Assembly (NCBI GenBank): GCA_041228335.1
Contig: CP166130.1
Coordinates: forward strand, 1,574,638-1,638,637
Length of the DNA stretch: 64,000 nucleotides
DNA from: Alphaproteobacteria bacterium LSUCC0684
Lineage (GTDB): Bacteria > Pseudomonadota > Alphaproteobacteria > Puniceispirillales > UBA1172
Reading direction: 5' to 3'
Under the pieces are notes generated by a model that was not told where the DNA came from, did no database searches, and was given only the letters and a program-made list of their open reading frames with translations. Positions 56,389 through 64,000 of this stretch are shown one piece after another. Positions within the stretch are counted from its first letter, which is position 1. Each line of letters begins with the position of its first letter. A program made the translations under genes and the position numbers.

Positions 56389-57612
56389 TCAGCCCCGCAC
56401 CATCAGGGCCGCAACGCCGGGGAGAACCCGGCCTTCCATCCATTCAAGAAAGGCCCCGCCCGCGGTTGAGACATAATGGAAATCCTGCTCCACCCCGGCG
56501 GTGTTGAGGGCCGCGACGGTATCGCCGCCACCCGCAACCGATACGAGCCCGGATTCGCTGCTGCGCCGGGCAACATGCCGGGCCAATGCCACGGTGGCCG
56601 CATCAAAAGGCGGAAGTTCAAAGGCCCCCATCGGCCCGTTCCAGACAAGGGTATGCGACTGATCAACCGCCGCCATGGCCCGGGCCACGGTCAGAGGGCC
56701 GGTATCGAGGATCATTTCATCATCGGCAATCTCGCCTTCGCCGAGCGTCAGGGTGCGTGCCGGTGCCCCTTTCCTGAATTCACGGGCCAGCACGACATCA
56801 TCGGGGAGGATCAACTGGCAACCCGTTTCTTCTGCCCTCGCCATGATTCTGCCTGCTTCATCCGCCATATCGGCTTCGGCAAGAGAGCCGCCGATCCCGA
56901 TCCCCTTAGCCAGCAGGAACGTATTGGCCATGCCGCCGCCAACAATCAGGGTTTCCACCTTTTCAACAAGATGGTTCAGCACCGCCAGTTTCGTTGACAC
57001 TTTGGCGCCGCCAACCACCGCCGCAAGGGGACGTGTTGGTGCCTCAAGCGCCGCCGTCAATGCCGCCAGCTCTTCGGCCATGAGCGGGCCCGGATAGGCG
57101 GGAAGAAACTGTGCCAGTGCCGCTATGGACGCATGATCACGATGGCTTGCGGAGAAGGCATCATTGACATAGATATCCGCAAGTTCAGCAAGAGCGCTGG
57201 CGAAACTCTCCTCGCCCTGTTCTTCCCCGGGATGAAACCGGAGATTTTCAAGAAGAAGAATATCGCCATCCTGCATCTGCCGGGATTTCTCCCGCACCGC
57301 CGAACCGATGCAGTCTTCGGCAAAATCAACCGGCCGGCCCACAGCCTTCGCCAGCGCAGGCGCTATCGGGGCAAGGCTCGCCGACATGTCGCGCCTGCCC
57401 TTGGGACGGCCGAAATGCGCCGCCACAATGACCCGGGCACCACGTGCAGCCAGCGCGGCTATCCCCGGGGCAGTGCGGTCGATACGTGTTGTATCGGTAA
57501 TAACGCCATCGGCCATGGGCACGTTCAGGTCCGTGCGGAAGAAAATCCTCTTGCCGGAAATATCAATATCGTCAAGGGAAGCAAAAAGAGAGGCAGAGGA
57601 GGAGGAGGACAT
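56389..57612 (-). CDS. pgk: Pgk, phosphoglycerate kinase
   Basis: A 407-residue monomeric kinase. GKRIFFRTDLNVPMADGVITD is the N-terminal substrate-binding motif, AVVGGAKVSTKLAVL and the C-terminal VAGGGDTVAALN (nucleotide site) are conserved. It makes ATP from 1,3-bisphosphoglycerate. It is divergent from azlC (57800) and heads pgk-gph-msrA. Confidence 0.96.
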   Translation of the reverse strand: MSSSSSASLFASLDDIDISGKRIFFRTDLNVPMADGVITDTTRIDRTAPGIAALAARGARVIVAAHFGRPKGRRDMSASLAPIAPALAKAVGRPVDFAEDCIGSAVREKSRQMQDGDILLLENLRFHPGEEQGEESFASALAELADIYVNDAFSASHRDHASIAALAQFLPAYPGPLMAEELAALTAALEAPTRPLAAVVGGAKVSTKLAVLNHLVEKVETLIVGGGMANTFLLAKGIGIGGSLAEADMADEAGRIMARAEETGCQLILPDDVVLAREFRKGAPARTLTLGEGEIADDEMILDTGPLTVARAMAAVDQSHTLVWNGPMGAFELPPFDAATVALARHVARRSSESGLVSVAGGGDTVAALNTAGVEQDFHYVSTAGGAFLEWMEGRVLPGVAALMVRG

Positions 57613-57799
57613 TGGCGCTGCTCATGATCGATTACAGTGCTTTCGATCTAGCATGATGCCCCTCAAGAGGCAACCGCACCTTCATCACCCATATTCCCCC
57701 GGACCCGTGATCTTCGCCCGAAAATGGATTTGCATCCCCGAGCCTTCCTCTTGTATTGATGGGGCAGGCAACCACGCCCCCATTGATCGAGGCTTTCCG

Positions 57800-58516
57800 A
57801 TGTCATTGCCAACACCCAGCCGTTCAGAAGAATTCAGAACAGGCATCATGGAAGAAGCGCCTCTGCTGATCGGCATCTTTCCTTTCGGGATGGTGTTCGG
57901 CGTCCTTGGCGTCGGCGCCGGCATGGATCCGCTGGCCGTTTTCTTCATGTCGTCCATCGTCTTCGGCGGGGCAAGCCAGGTCATTTTCGCCCAGATGGTC
58001 ACGGCCGGGGCCAGCGGGATGGTCATTGCCGGGACGGTCGGAATCGTCAATCTGAGGCATGCGCTCTATTCCGCCTCGATGGTTCAGTATCTTGGCCATC
58101 TGGGCCGGGGCTGGCGCATCCTTCTTTCCTATCTTTTGACCGATGAAGCGTTTTTCATCTCCCTCAACCGTCTGGAAACCCGGCCGCATGGCCCTTATCA
58201 GCATTATCATCTGCTCGGCACCGGCCTTACCCTTTGGACGTGCTGGCAGGCCGCTACCGCTACCGGTATTCTGATCGGGGCGACCCTGCCGCAATCCCTC
58301 GGGCTCGGCTTTGCCATTCCGCTGACCTTCATGGCGCTGCTGGCCCCGATGGTGCGGCAGAAACCTGCTCTCGCCGCTCTCATCACCGCAGGCGGTGTTG
58401 CCCTCATGGCACGGAACCTGCCCTGGAATACCGGCGTCATCATTGCCGCCATCGCCGGCATGGTGGCGGGCGCAATGACCGAGGATTTTCTGGCACGAAA
58501 GGATGCAAGGTCATGA
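57800..58516 (+). CDS. azlC: AzlC family branched-chain amino acid permease subunit (pair 2)
   Basis: A 238-residue membrane protein. EFRTGIMEEAPLLIGIFPFGMVFGVLGVGAG opens the domain; VFGGASQVIFAQMVTAGAS and GIVNLRHALYSASMVQYL carry the conserved Q and N-x-RH motifs of AzlC, which are more canonical here than in pair 1. The ATG at 57800 with GAGG upstream is chosen; a longer frame lies antisense to pgk and is rejected. It overlaps azlD by four bases. Confidence 0.9.
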   Translation: MSLPTPSRSEEFRTGIMEEAPLLIGIFPFGMVFGVLGVGAGMDPLAVFFMSSIVFGGASQVIFAQMVTAGASGMVIAGTVGIVNLRHALYSASMVQYLGHLGRGWRILLSYLLTDEAFFISLNRLETRPHGPYQHYHLLGTGLTLWTCWQAATATGILIGATLPQSLGLGFAIPLTFMALLAPMVRQKPALAALITAGGVALMARNLPWNTGVIIAAIAGMVAGAMTEDFLARKDARS

Positions 58517-58824
58517 TCTGGGCTGTCATGATTGCGGCGGGGCTGATGACCTTTGCGGCGCGGTATTCCATGATCGGGCTGCTGGGAGACCGGCCGATAC
58601 CCGAACGCCTGAAACGGCTTCTCGGCTATGTCGGGCCGGCGGTCATGGCCGCGATCATTGCCCCCGAAGTGCTGGTGACCGGCGATATGATCAATGTGAT
58701 GGACAATCCGCGTATCCCGGCTTTCATCGGTGCGTCCATCGTTGCGTTCTGGACCCGCAGCGTTCCGTTGACCATCCTCACCGGGATGCTGCTGCTCTGG
58801 GGAATTGAATTCATCACCGGTTAA
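58513..58824 (+). CDS. azlD: AzlD family branched-chain amino acid export subunit (pair 2)
   Basis: A 103-residue protein with four predicted helices, starting MIWAVMIAAGLMTFAARYSM and including RLLGYVGPAVMAAIIAPEV, the AzlD core. Its ATG overlaps the azlC TGA (ATGA at 58513-58516). The upstream extension of this frame lies inside azlC and is not coding. Confidence 0.9.
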   Translation: MIWAVMIAAGLMTFAARYSMIGLLGDRPIPERLKRLLGYVGPAVMAAIIAPEVLVTGDMINVMDNPRIPAFIGASIVAFWTRSVPLTILTGMLLLWGIEFITG

Positions 58825-58923
58825 GGTTTTCTTCAGCTTTTTCGTGTATCAAGGAAGGATACCAATAAGAGGACGCATGCCGATGCCTGCAAATCCTGGA
58901 GGCAAGATCATGCCCGGAGAACC

Positions 58924-59460
58924 ATGACAAAGACACCACCTTCAAAAAACAGTTTCCACCAGTTCGTGGAATACTGGCGCCAGCGGTTTTTTCTGGCCCT
59001 GACCCTGAAATTTTTTGCCGGGCTTGTCATCGGCTTTGGTCTCGGCGTCTATTTTCTGCCCATTCTGATCGCCGATGAACCGGCGGATATCGCCATTGTG
59101 CAGGCCGCTGCGGACAAGGCCGAACGCCAGGCCGTCTTCCGGCGCGACCTGCCCGGCTCTGATGCTCTCCATTGGGGGGAGGGAACGCTGTATCTTTCAT
59201 CTGATCGCGTCACCCTTGAAGGGGAAGTTTCCCCCGGCCCGGATTACCGGCTTTACCTGGCCCCTTCCTATGTCGAGGATGAGGAAGGCTTTGCCGCGAT
59301 CAAGGCACAATCACTCGAGATCGCCCGCATCAAGGGGTTCAGGAATTTCTCCTATGAAATCCCGGCCGGGCTGGATACCGCCGGATATGCCGCTGTCGTG
59401 ATCTGGTGCGAACGCTTCAGCCAGTTCATCACCGCGGGCAGATTGACCAAAAGGGGATAA
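58924..59460 (+). CDS. Membrane-anchored DM13-domain protein
   Basis: A 178-residue protein with one N-terminal membrane helix (about 24-47, LALTLKFFAGLVIGFGLGVYFLPILI) and an extracytoplasmic DM13 domain (about 75-175). The domain shows HWGEGTLYLSSDRVTLEGEVSPGPDYRLYLAPSY and AVVIWCERFSQFITAGRL, where the single cysteine in VIWC is conserved in DM13. These domains are thought to take part in redox or electron transfer, but no reaction is proven. A GGAGAACC site precedes the ATG. It converges on pssA. Confidence 0.85.
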   Translation: MTKTPPSKNSFHQFVEYWRQRFFLALTLKFFAGLVIGFGLGVYFLPILIADEPADIAIVQAAADKAERQAVFRRDLPGSDALHWGEGTLYLSSDRVTLEGEVSPGPDYRLYLAPSYVEDEEGFAAIKAQSLEIARIKGFRNFSYEIPAGLDTAGYAAVVIWCERFSQFITAGRLTKRG

Positions 59461-59491
59461 AACCGCGCCCATCGGCAAAGAGATTGAACAC

Positions 59492-60274
59492 TCAGGAAGA
59501 CGGTTCGTGTTCGGCTTTCAGGCGATGGAATTTAACAATCGAGACAGGGATCAGGGCAAGATAGACGAGCGCAAGACCGACCCATACATCCCATGGCCGC
59601 GCCACCAGTGCTGCCAGCACCAGCGCAAACAATGCCATCGCCGGCAGGGCGGAGGTTCGCGGCAGGCGGACACCTTTTCCAGCAAAAGTCGGGATCGTGG
59701 AAATCGCCCCGGCCCCCACCAGCGCAAGCCATAGTGCCAGATGCTGCCATTCCAGCGCGGCGGGCCAATCAAACCGGAAACTCGCCACCACCGGGGCAAG
59801 CGCCAGAAACGCCGCCGCCGGAGACGGGATGCCGGTGAAATAGTTGCTCGCCCAGGCGGGCGTATCGTGCAATTCGGAATTGAACCGAGCCAGCCGCAGG
59901 GCGCAGCAGGCCGTGTAGAACATGCAGGCGGCCCAGGCTATCCGCCCGCCTTCTTCCAGTGCCCAGAAATAGAGCAGCAGCGACGGCACCACCCCGAACA
60001 CCACCATATCCGAGAGGCTGTCCAGCTGGGCGCCGAAATTGCTCGAGGTTTTGAGCATGCGCGCCATCCGCCCGTCCAGCGCATCGAGTATGGCTGCCGC
60101 CGCCACCATGATAATGGCCGCTTCCCAGCGATCATGAAGGGCAAATCGGAGCGCCGACATCCCGCAGAGAAGAGCCGAGATCGTCAGGAAATTCGGCAGC
60201 ATCCAGGCAAGGCTGACATTGGCGATCAGCCGGCCGCGCCTTCTCGGTGGAGAGGAATTATCCTTGCCGGCCAT
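59492..60274 (-). CDS. pssA: PssA, CDP-diacylglycerol-serine O-phosphatidyltransferase
   Basis: A 260-residue membrane enzyme of the CDP-alcohol phosphatidyltransferase family. The catalytic motif D64-x2-D67-G-x2-A-R-x8-G81-x3-D85-x3-D89 is complete in ILDALDGRMARMLKTSSNFG and the eight residues after it. About six to eight helices follow. It makes phosphatidylserine, which psd, overlapping it by one base (TGATG), converts to phosphatidylethanolamine. Confidence 0.95.
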   Translation of the reverse strand: MAGKDNSSPPRRRGRLIANVSLAWMLPNFLTISALLCGMSALRFALHDRWEAAIIMVAAAAILDALDGRMARMLKTSSNFGAQLDSLSDMVVFGVVPSLLLYFWALEEGGRIAWAACMFYTACCALRLARFNSELHDTPAWASNYFTGIPSPAAAFLALAPVVASFRFDWPAALEWQHLALWLALVGAGAISTIPTFAGKGVRLPRTSALPAMALFALVLAALVARPWDVWVGLALVYLALIPVSIVKFHRLKAEHEPSS

Positions 60275-60981
60275 CAGCGCGCTGTCCCCGTTGTATTCGC
60301 CTTGGCGCCGCGAGTGTAATCGGCAATCATGGTTTCACCGGCAATTGTCCGCTGACCGGGGATGGCCAGAACCTTTACCGGTTTGGGCAGCCAGACATCC
60401 ACCCGGCTGCCGAAGCGGATGATCCCGTAATGTTCACCTGTCTTGAGCGTATCGCCTTCGGCCACATCACAGAGAATACGGCGCGCCACCAGACCTGCGA
60501 TCTGGATACAGCCGATCACCGGCCCATGGTCGGTCTTGATCACCAGACCGAGACGTTCATTCTCTTCAGATGCCTTGTTAAGGCTGGCATTGAGAAACGC
60601 CCCGGGGAAATAGAATTTGTCGACGACCGTGCCTGACATTGGCGCGCGGTTAACATGCACATCAAAGACATTCATGAAGATCGCAATCCGGGTATAGGAC
60701 GCATCGGGCAGATCCATTTCCGCCGGTGCGGGCAGATCTTCAACGGAAAGAACACGGCCATCTGCCGGGGCGATGACGAGCCCCTCCCTGTCGGGAGTCG
60801 TCCGGACCGGATTACGGAAGAAATAGACACACCATAGAGTGAGGATCAGACCAGGCCAGAAAAAATGCTCCCAGAGCGCGGACAGAATCAGCGTTGCGAT
60901 GGCAAAAATGGAAATGAACGGCCAGCCTGCCGGATGGATGGGCACCAGAACATTTTCCCTGATGGACTGAAAGACATGCAT
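60274..60981 (-). CDS. psd: Psd, phosphatidylserine decarboxylase
   Basis: A 235-residue proenzyme of the short Psd-A type. Self-cleavage between G191 and S192 in IIRFGSRVDVWLP would create the pyruvoyl group. APADGRVLSV and NVFDVHVNRAPMSG are conserved. One or two N-terminal helices anchor it. The ATG at 60981 is preferred over a GTG three codons earlier. It sits between rpe and pssA. Confidence 0.95.
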   Translation of the reverse strand: MHVFQSIRENVLVPIHPAGWPFISIFAIATLILSALWEHFFWPGLILTLWCVYFFRNPVRTTPDREGLVIAPADGRVLSVEDLPAPAEMDLPDASYTRIAIFMNVFDVHVNRAPMSGTVVDKFYFPGAFLNASLNKASEENERLGLVIKTDHGPVIGCIQIAGLVARRILCDVAEGDTLKTGEHYGIIRFGSRVDVWLPKPVKVLAIPGQRTIAGETMIADYTRGAKANTTGTAR

Positions 60982-60986
60982 CGGTT

Positions 60987-61679
60987 TCACCTGCCTGCCC
61001 GGGATGCCGCATCTTCGGCGGCGTTGCGGATAGCGCGGATATTTTCGGCATAGAGCGCCGGATCGTTCTTGCCGAACACCGCTGACCCCGCCACCAGTAC
61101 ATTGGCCCCGGCGGCTGCAACCAGCGGGGCGGTTTGCACTGTCACGCCTCCATCGACTTCGATATCAACGGGTCTGTCGCCAATCATCTCGGCAACAGCG
61201 CTGATTTTCGGGAGCACCGCCTCAATGAATTTCTGGCCGCCGAAACCCGGATTGACCGTCATCAGCAAAACGAGGTCGAGACGATCGATCACATGGGCAA
61301 TCGCCGCAACAGGTGTCGCCGGGTTGAGCGCAACCCCGGCCTTGACGCCAAGATCACGGATGGCCGCAAGCGAGCGGTCAAGATGGCGGCAGGCTTCGGC
61401 ATGAATGGTGATGATCTCCGCCCCCGAATCAGCGAAATCAGCGATATAGGCATCGGGATTGCTGATCATCAGATGCGCATCAAAGCATGTCTCGCTCCGG
61501 CCACGCAAACGCTTGATCACCGGCGGGCCAAAGGTGATGTTAGGCACAAAATCACCATCCATCACATCAAGGTGAATCCAATCCGCCCCCGCTTCCTCCA
61601 CGGCTGAAACCTCATCGCCAAGGCAGGCAAAATCAGCGGAAAGAATAGACGGGGCAATGCGGATCGGACGCGTGGTCAT
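60987..61679 (-). CDS. rpe: Rpe, ribulose-phosphate 3-epimerase
   Basis: A 230-residue TIM barrel. [17 protein letters not shown] is the N-terminal signature, [20 protein letters not shown] binds metal and substrate, [16 protein letters not shown] and [30 protein letters not shown] follow. It acts in the pentose phosphate pathway alongside tkt in this cluster. Between gap and psd on the same strand, 5 bases from psd. Confidence 0.95.
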   Translation of the reverse strand: MTTRPIRIAPSILSADFACLGDEVSAVEEAGADWIHLDVMDGDFVPNITFGPPVIKRLRGRSETCFDAHLMISNPDAYIADFADSGAEIITIHAEACRHLDRSLAAIRDLGVKAGVALNPATPVAAIAHVIDRLDLVLLMTVNPGFGGQKFIEAVLPKISAVAEMIGDRPVDIEVDGGVTVQTAPLVAAAGANVLVAGSAVFGKNDPALYAENIRAIRNAAEDAASRAGR

Positions 61680-61692
61680 CTCTTTCTTATCC

Positions 61693-62700
61693 CTAGATCA
61701 GGGCCCCCATTGCAACGGCGGTATCCGCCATCCGGTTGGAGAAACCCCATTCATTATCGTACCAGGTCATGATCCGGCAAAGCCCGCCTTCCATGACCTT
61801 GGTCTGGTCCATGTGGAAGATGGAAGATCTCGGGTCATGGTTGAAATCCATCGACACAAGGGGTGCATCGGTATAGCCGAGCACGCCCTTGAGCCTGCCA
61901 TCGGCGGCGTCGCGGATAAGGCCGTTGATTTCCTCGACGCTGGTCGCACGATTGGTGGTGAATTTGAGATCAACCACCGAAACATTCGGGGTAGGCACCC
62001 GCATCGCCACACCATCAAGCTTGCCGTTCAACTCCGGCAGGACCAGGCCAACCGCTCTGGCGGCACCGGTGGTGGTGGGGATCATGCTGGTGGCGGCCGC
62101 CCGGGCACGATAAAGATCCTTGTGCATCGTATCCAGGACCGGTTGATCGCCGGTATAGCTGTGGATTGTGGTCATGAATCCCTGCTCAATGCCGACGGCA
62201 CCATGAAGGACCGCGGCAACAGGCGCAAGACAGTTCGTCGTGCAGGAGGCGTTGGAGACAACCATATGTTCGGCGGTCAGTTTATCATGGTTGACGCCAT
62301 AGACAACGGTCAGGTCAGCGCCGGTGGCCGGAGCCGAGACAAGAACACGGCGGGAGCCGTTTTCAAGATGTGCCGCCGCCTTGTCGCGATCGGTGAAAAT
62401 CCCGGTGCATTCCATGGCGATATCAACACCCATATCACCCCAGGGCAGATCTTTCGGGTCACGGATGGCCGTCACCTTGATCGGGCCGCGCCCAACATTG
62501 ATGGCGTCACCATCCACGGTAACATTCGCCGGGAACCTGCCGTGAACGCTGTCATATTGCAGAAGATGCGCGTTGGTTTCAACCGGGCCGAGGTCGTTGA
62601 TCGCCACCACCTCAATATCTGTCCGCCCGGATTCGATAATCCCGCGAAGTATGTTCCGGCCGATCCGGCCAAATCCGTTAATTGCGACTTTTACTGCCAT
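61693..62700 (-). CDS. gap: Glyceraldehyde-3-phosphate dehydrogenase
   Basis: A 335-residue [22 protein letters not shown] (4-20) is the NAD-binding loop, the catalytic cysteine is C153 in [13 protein letters not shown], and [15 protein letters not shown] is the C-terminal signature. AAGGGGAAG precedes the ATG. It follows tkt by 12 bases in a tkt-gap pair. Confidence 0.96.
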   Translation of the reverse strand: MAVKVAINGFGRIGRNILRGIIESGRTDIEVVAINDLGPVETNAHLLQYDSVHGRFPANVTVDGDAINVGRGPIKVTAIRDPKDLPWGDMGVDIAMECTGIFTDRDKAAAHLENGSRRVLVSAPATGADLTVVYGVNHDKLTAEHMVVSNASCTTNCLAPVAAVLHGAVGIEQGFMTTIHSYTGDQPVLDTMHKDLYRARAAATSMIPTTTGAARAVGLVLPELNGKLDGVAMRVPTPNVSVVDLKFTTNRATSVEEINGLIRDAADGRLKGVLGYTDAPLVSMDFNHDPRSSIFHMDQTKVMEGGLCRIMTWYDNEWGFSNRMADTAVAMGALI

Positions 62701-62712
62701 GCGTCTTCCCCT

Positions 62713-64000
62713 TCAGGACGTGATGATTGCCACCGCTTTTGCGGCCACTGCCGCGGCGGTGATGTTGAAATGATCATAGAGTTTCGGGCCCGGCGCGGAT
62801 TCACCGAAACTGTTCATGCCGATGAATCCGCCATCGGTGCCGATATATTTCTCCCAGCCGAAACCTGAAGCGGCTTCAACAGCGATCCGGGGCCCTTCGC
62901 CCAGAACAGATTTGCGATAGGCCTCCTCCTGCCGGTCAAAAAGCTCCCAGCAGGGAAGTGAGACCACCGCCGCGTTGATATGATGCTCTGCCTTGAGGAT
63001 GTCTCTTGCCTCCATCGCAAGCGCGAGTTCCGTGCCGGTGGCAATCAGGGTGATATCACGCCTGCCATCTGCCTCAGCCAGGACATAACCGCCAAGGGCA
63101 ACCTTGTTTTCGGATGATTTCTCCCGCCGCAGCGTTGGCGTAGCCTGACGCGACAGGGCCAGTACCGATGGCGCATTCGCAAGGCCGAGCGCCACTTCCC
63201 AGGCTTCGGCCACTTCCACCGCGTCACCGGGACGGAAGACATGAAGATCCGGCGTTGCCCGAAGCATGGCGAGATGCTCGATCGGCTGATGCGTCGGCCC
63301 GTCTTCTCCAAGACCGATGGAATCATGGGTCATCACATAGACAACACGCTGCTGCATCAGGGCGGAAAGACGCATCGCGCCCCGGGCGTAATCCGAGAAG
63401 ACAAGGAACGTCCCGCCATAGGGAACAAGCCCGCCATGAAGGGCAATTCCGTTCATGGCAGCGGCCATCCCGTGCTCGCGTATCCCGTAATAGATATACC
63501 GGCCCTTGAACCTGCCCGGCAGAACAGGGGCTGTATCGGCGGTCTTTGTCAGGTTCGAGCCGGTGAGATCAGCCGAGCCGCCGATGGTCAGGTCGGTGGC
63601 GGCATTCACCACCTCAAGCGTTTTCTGGCTCGATTGTCTCGTGGCCAGTTTCGGCGCGTCCTCTTTGAGCTGTTTAATATAGGCTTTCATCATGCGGGTG
63701 AATTTCGCTGGCAGCTCACCGGAGATGGCGGCAGTAAAGCGCTTGCGCTTTGGTGAGGTTTCGAGCCTTTCAGTCCAGTCCTCGTAATCCGGAACTGATC
63801 GCCTTGCGGCGTTTGTCCAGGCTTCGGCCACATCGGCCGGAATCTCAAAAGGCGGGCTGGACCAGCCCAGCGCCTTGCGGGTTGCGGCAATCTCTTCATC
63901 CCCGAGAGGCGCGCCATGTGTCTTGGCCGTTCCGGCAAGGGTCGGGGCGCCAAAGCCGATGGTCGTCTTGCAGGCAATGAGCGACGGCTTGCGGCTGGAC
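62713..64000 (-). CDS. tkt: Transketolase, C-terminal two-thirds (5' end beyond window)
   Basis: The frame stays open from the window edge to a stop at 62713, giving the last 429 residues. Visible parts are the end of the thiamine domain ([23 protein letters not shown]), the pyrimidine-binding domain with [31 protein letters not shown] (the catalytic Glu region), [21 protein letters not shown], and the C-terminal domain ending with SASGFGW-like [30 protein letters not shown]. It moves two-carbon units in the pentose phosphate pathway. Confidence 0.96.
   Translation of the reverse strand, partial: SSRKPSLIACKTTIGFGAPTLAGTAKTHGAPLGDEEIAATRKALGWSSPPFEIPADVAEAWTNAARRSVPDYEDWTERLETSPKRKRFTAAISGELPAKFTRMMKAYIKQLKEDAPKLATRQSSQKTLEVVNAATDLTIGGSADLTGSNLTKTADTAPVLPGRFKGRYIYYGIREHGMAAAMNGIALHGGLVPYGGTFLVFSDYARGAMRLSALMQQRVVYVMTHDSIGLGEDGPTHQPIEHLAMLRATPDLHVFRPGDAVEVAEAWEVALGLANAPSVLALSRQATPTLRREKSSENKVALGGYVLAEADGRRDITLIATGTELALAMEARDILKAEHHINAAVVSLPCWELFDRQEEAYRKSVLGEGPRIAVEAASGFGWEKYIGTDGGFIGMNSFGESAPGPKLYDHFNITAAAVAAKAVAIITS

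Noticed and set aside
50550-64000. Calvin-Benson cycle cluster (tkt, gap, pgk, rpe, gph, glcDEF)
   Set aside because: No RuBisCO, phosphoribulokinase or sedoheptulose bisphosphatase is present; the genes fit glycolysis, pentose phosphate and glycolate use.

Overview
The window is about 64 kb of dense, mostly housekeeping chromosome from an alphaproteobacterium. The strongest taxonomic evidence is a circularly permuted (two-piece) tmRNA gene at about 47954-48290, followed directly by an alphaproteobacterial-type sspB. Other supporting evidence is a 41-residue L36 of the alphaproteobacterial type, a short RNase D without HRDC, and an acetohydroxyacid synthase with the GEA variant of the thiamine motif. 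A marine lineage such as SAR116/Puniceispirillaceae would fit the gene content, but that is inference only. I saw no rRNA, tRNA, IS element, prophage or CRISPR array.

Layout. 1-3.7 kb (minus strand): a cut DMT transporter, an iron-binding protein behind a near-canonical Fur box, a cupin and an AzlCD pair. 4.0-7.7 kb (plus): RNase D, then lptC-lptA-lptB-ptsN, with no rpoN or hpf between lptB and ptsN. 7.7-10.5 kb: two small-molecule exporters overlapping tail to tail, then cytochrome c' facing cytochrome b561. 10.6-16 kb: alkA facing an SRAP/YedK gene across an 18-bp tandem repeat, then cysQ-tsaC, an FAD oxidase and a DUF924 gene. 16-19.8 kb (minus): a GT9 glycosyltransferase and a coupled GT4-asparagine synthase pair. 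20-27.6 kb: envelope genes lptD, peroxiredoxin, glmS, glmU and hldE. 27.7-35.9 kb (minus): mreB-mreC-mreD-mrdA-rodA-rpoN-sbmA, chained mostly by 1-4 nt overlaps. 36-41.5 kb: miaA, ilvB-ilvH-ilvC and serB. 41.6-46.5 kb: hflK-hflC-degP divergent from mrp. 46.5-50.5 kb: thyA-folA, tmRNA, sspB and class I fumarase. 50.5-57.6 kb (minus): pgk-gph-msrA, rpmJ (L36) with its own promoter and terminator, and glcD-glcE-glcF. 57.8-64 kb: a second AzlCD pair, a DM13 protein, and tkt-gap-rpe-psd-pssA.

How the genes work together. Three themes recur. Envelope building covers LPS transport (lptABCD), heptose and UDP-GlcNAc supply (hldE, glmS, glmU), sugar transfer, phosphatidylethanolamine synthesis (pssA, psd) and the rod elongasome. 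Protein quality control covers tmRNA with SspB, HflKC, DegP and MsrA. Central carbon covers tkt, gap, rpe, pgk, fumarase and glycolate salvage by gph plus glcDEF.

No large unknown system is present. The most unusual signals are: (1) the SRAP protein ends in QMDLF, a match to the bacterial sliding-clamp-binding pentapeptide, and the 18 bp encoding it plus its stop codon is repeated five times in tandem; (2) ssrA and sspB are adjacent; (3) rpoN has moved to the end of the elongasome operon; (4) an asparagine synthase is translationally coupled to a glycosyltransferase. Starts were chosen from ribosome-binding sites, overlaps and family starts, and are flagged where uncertain.
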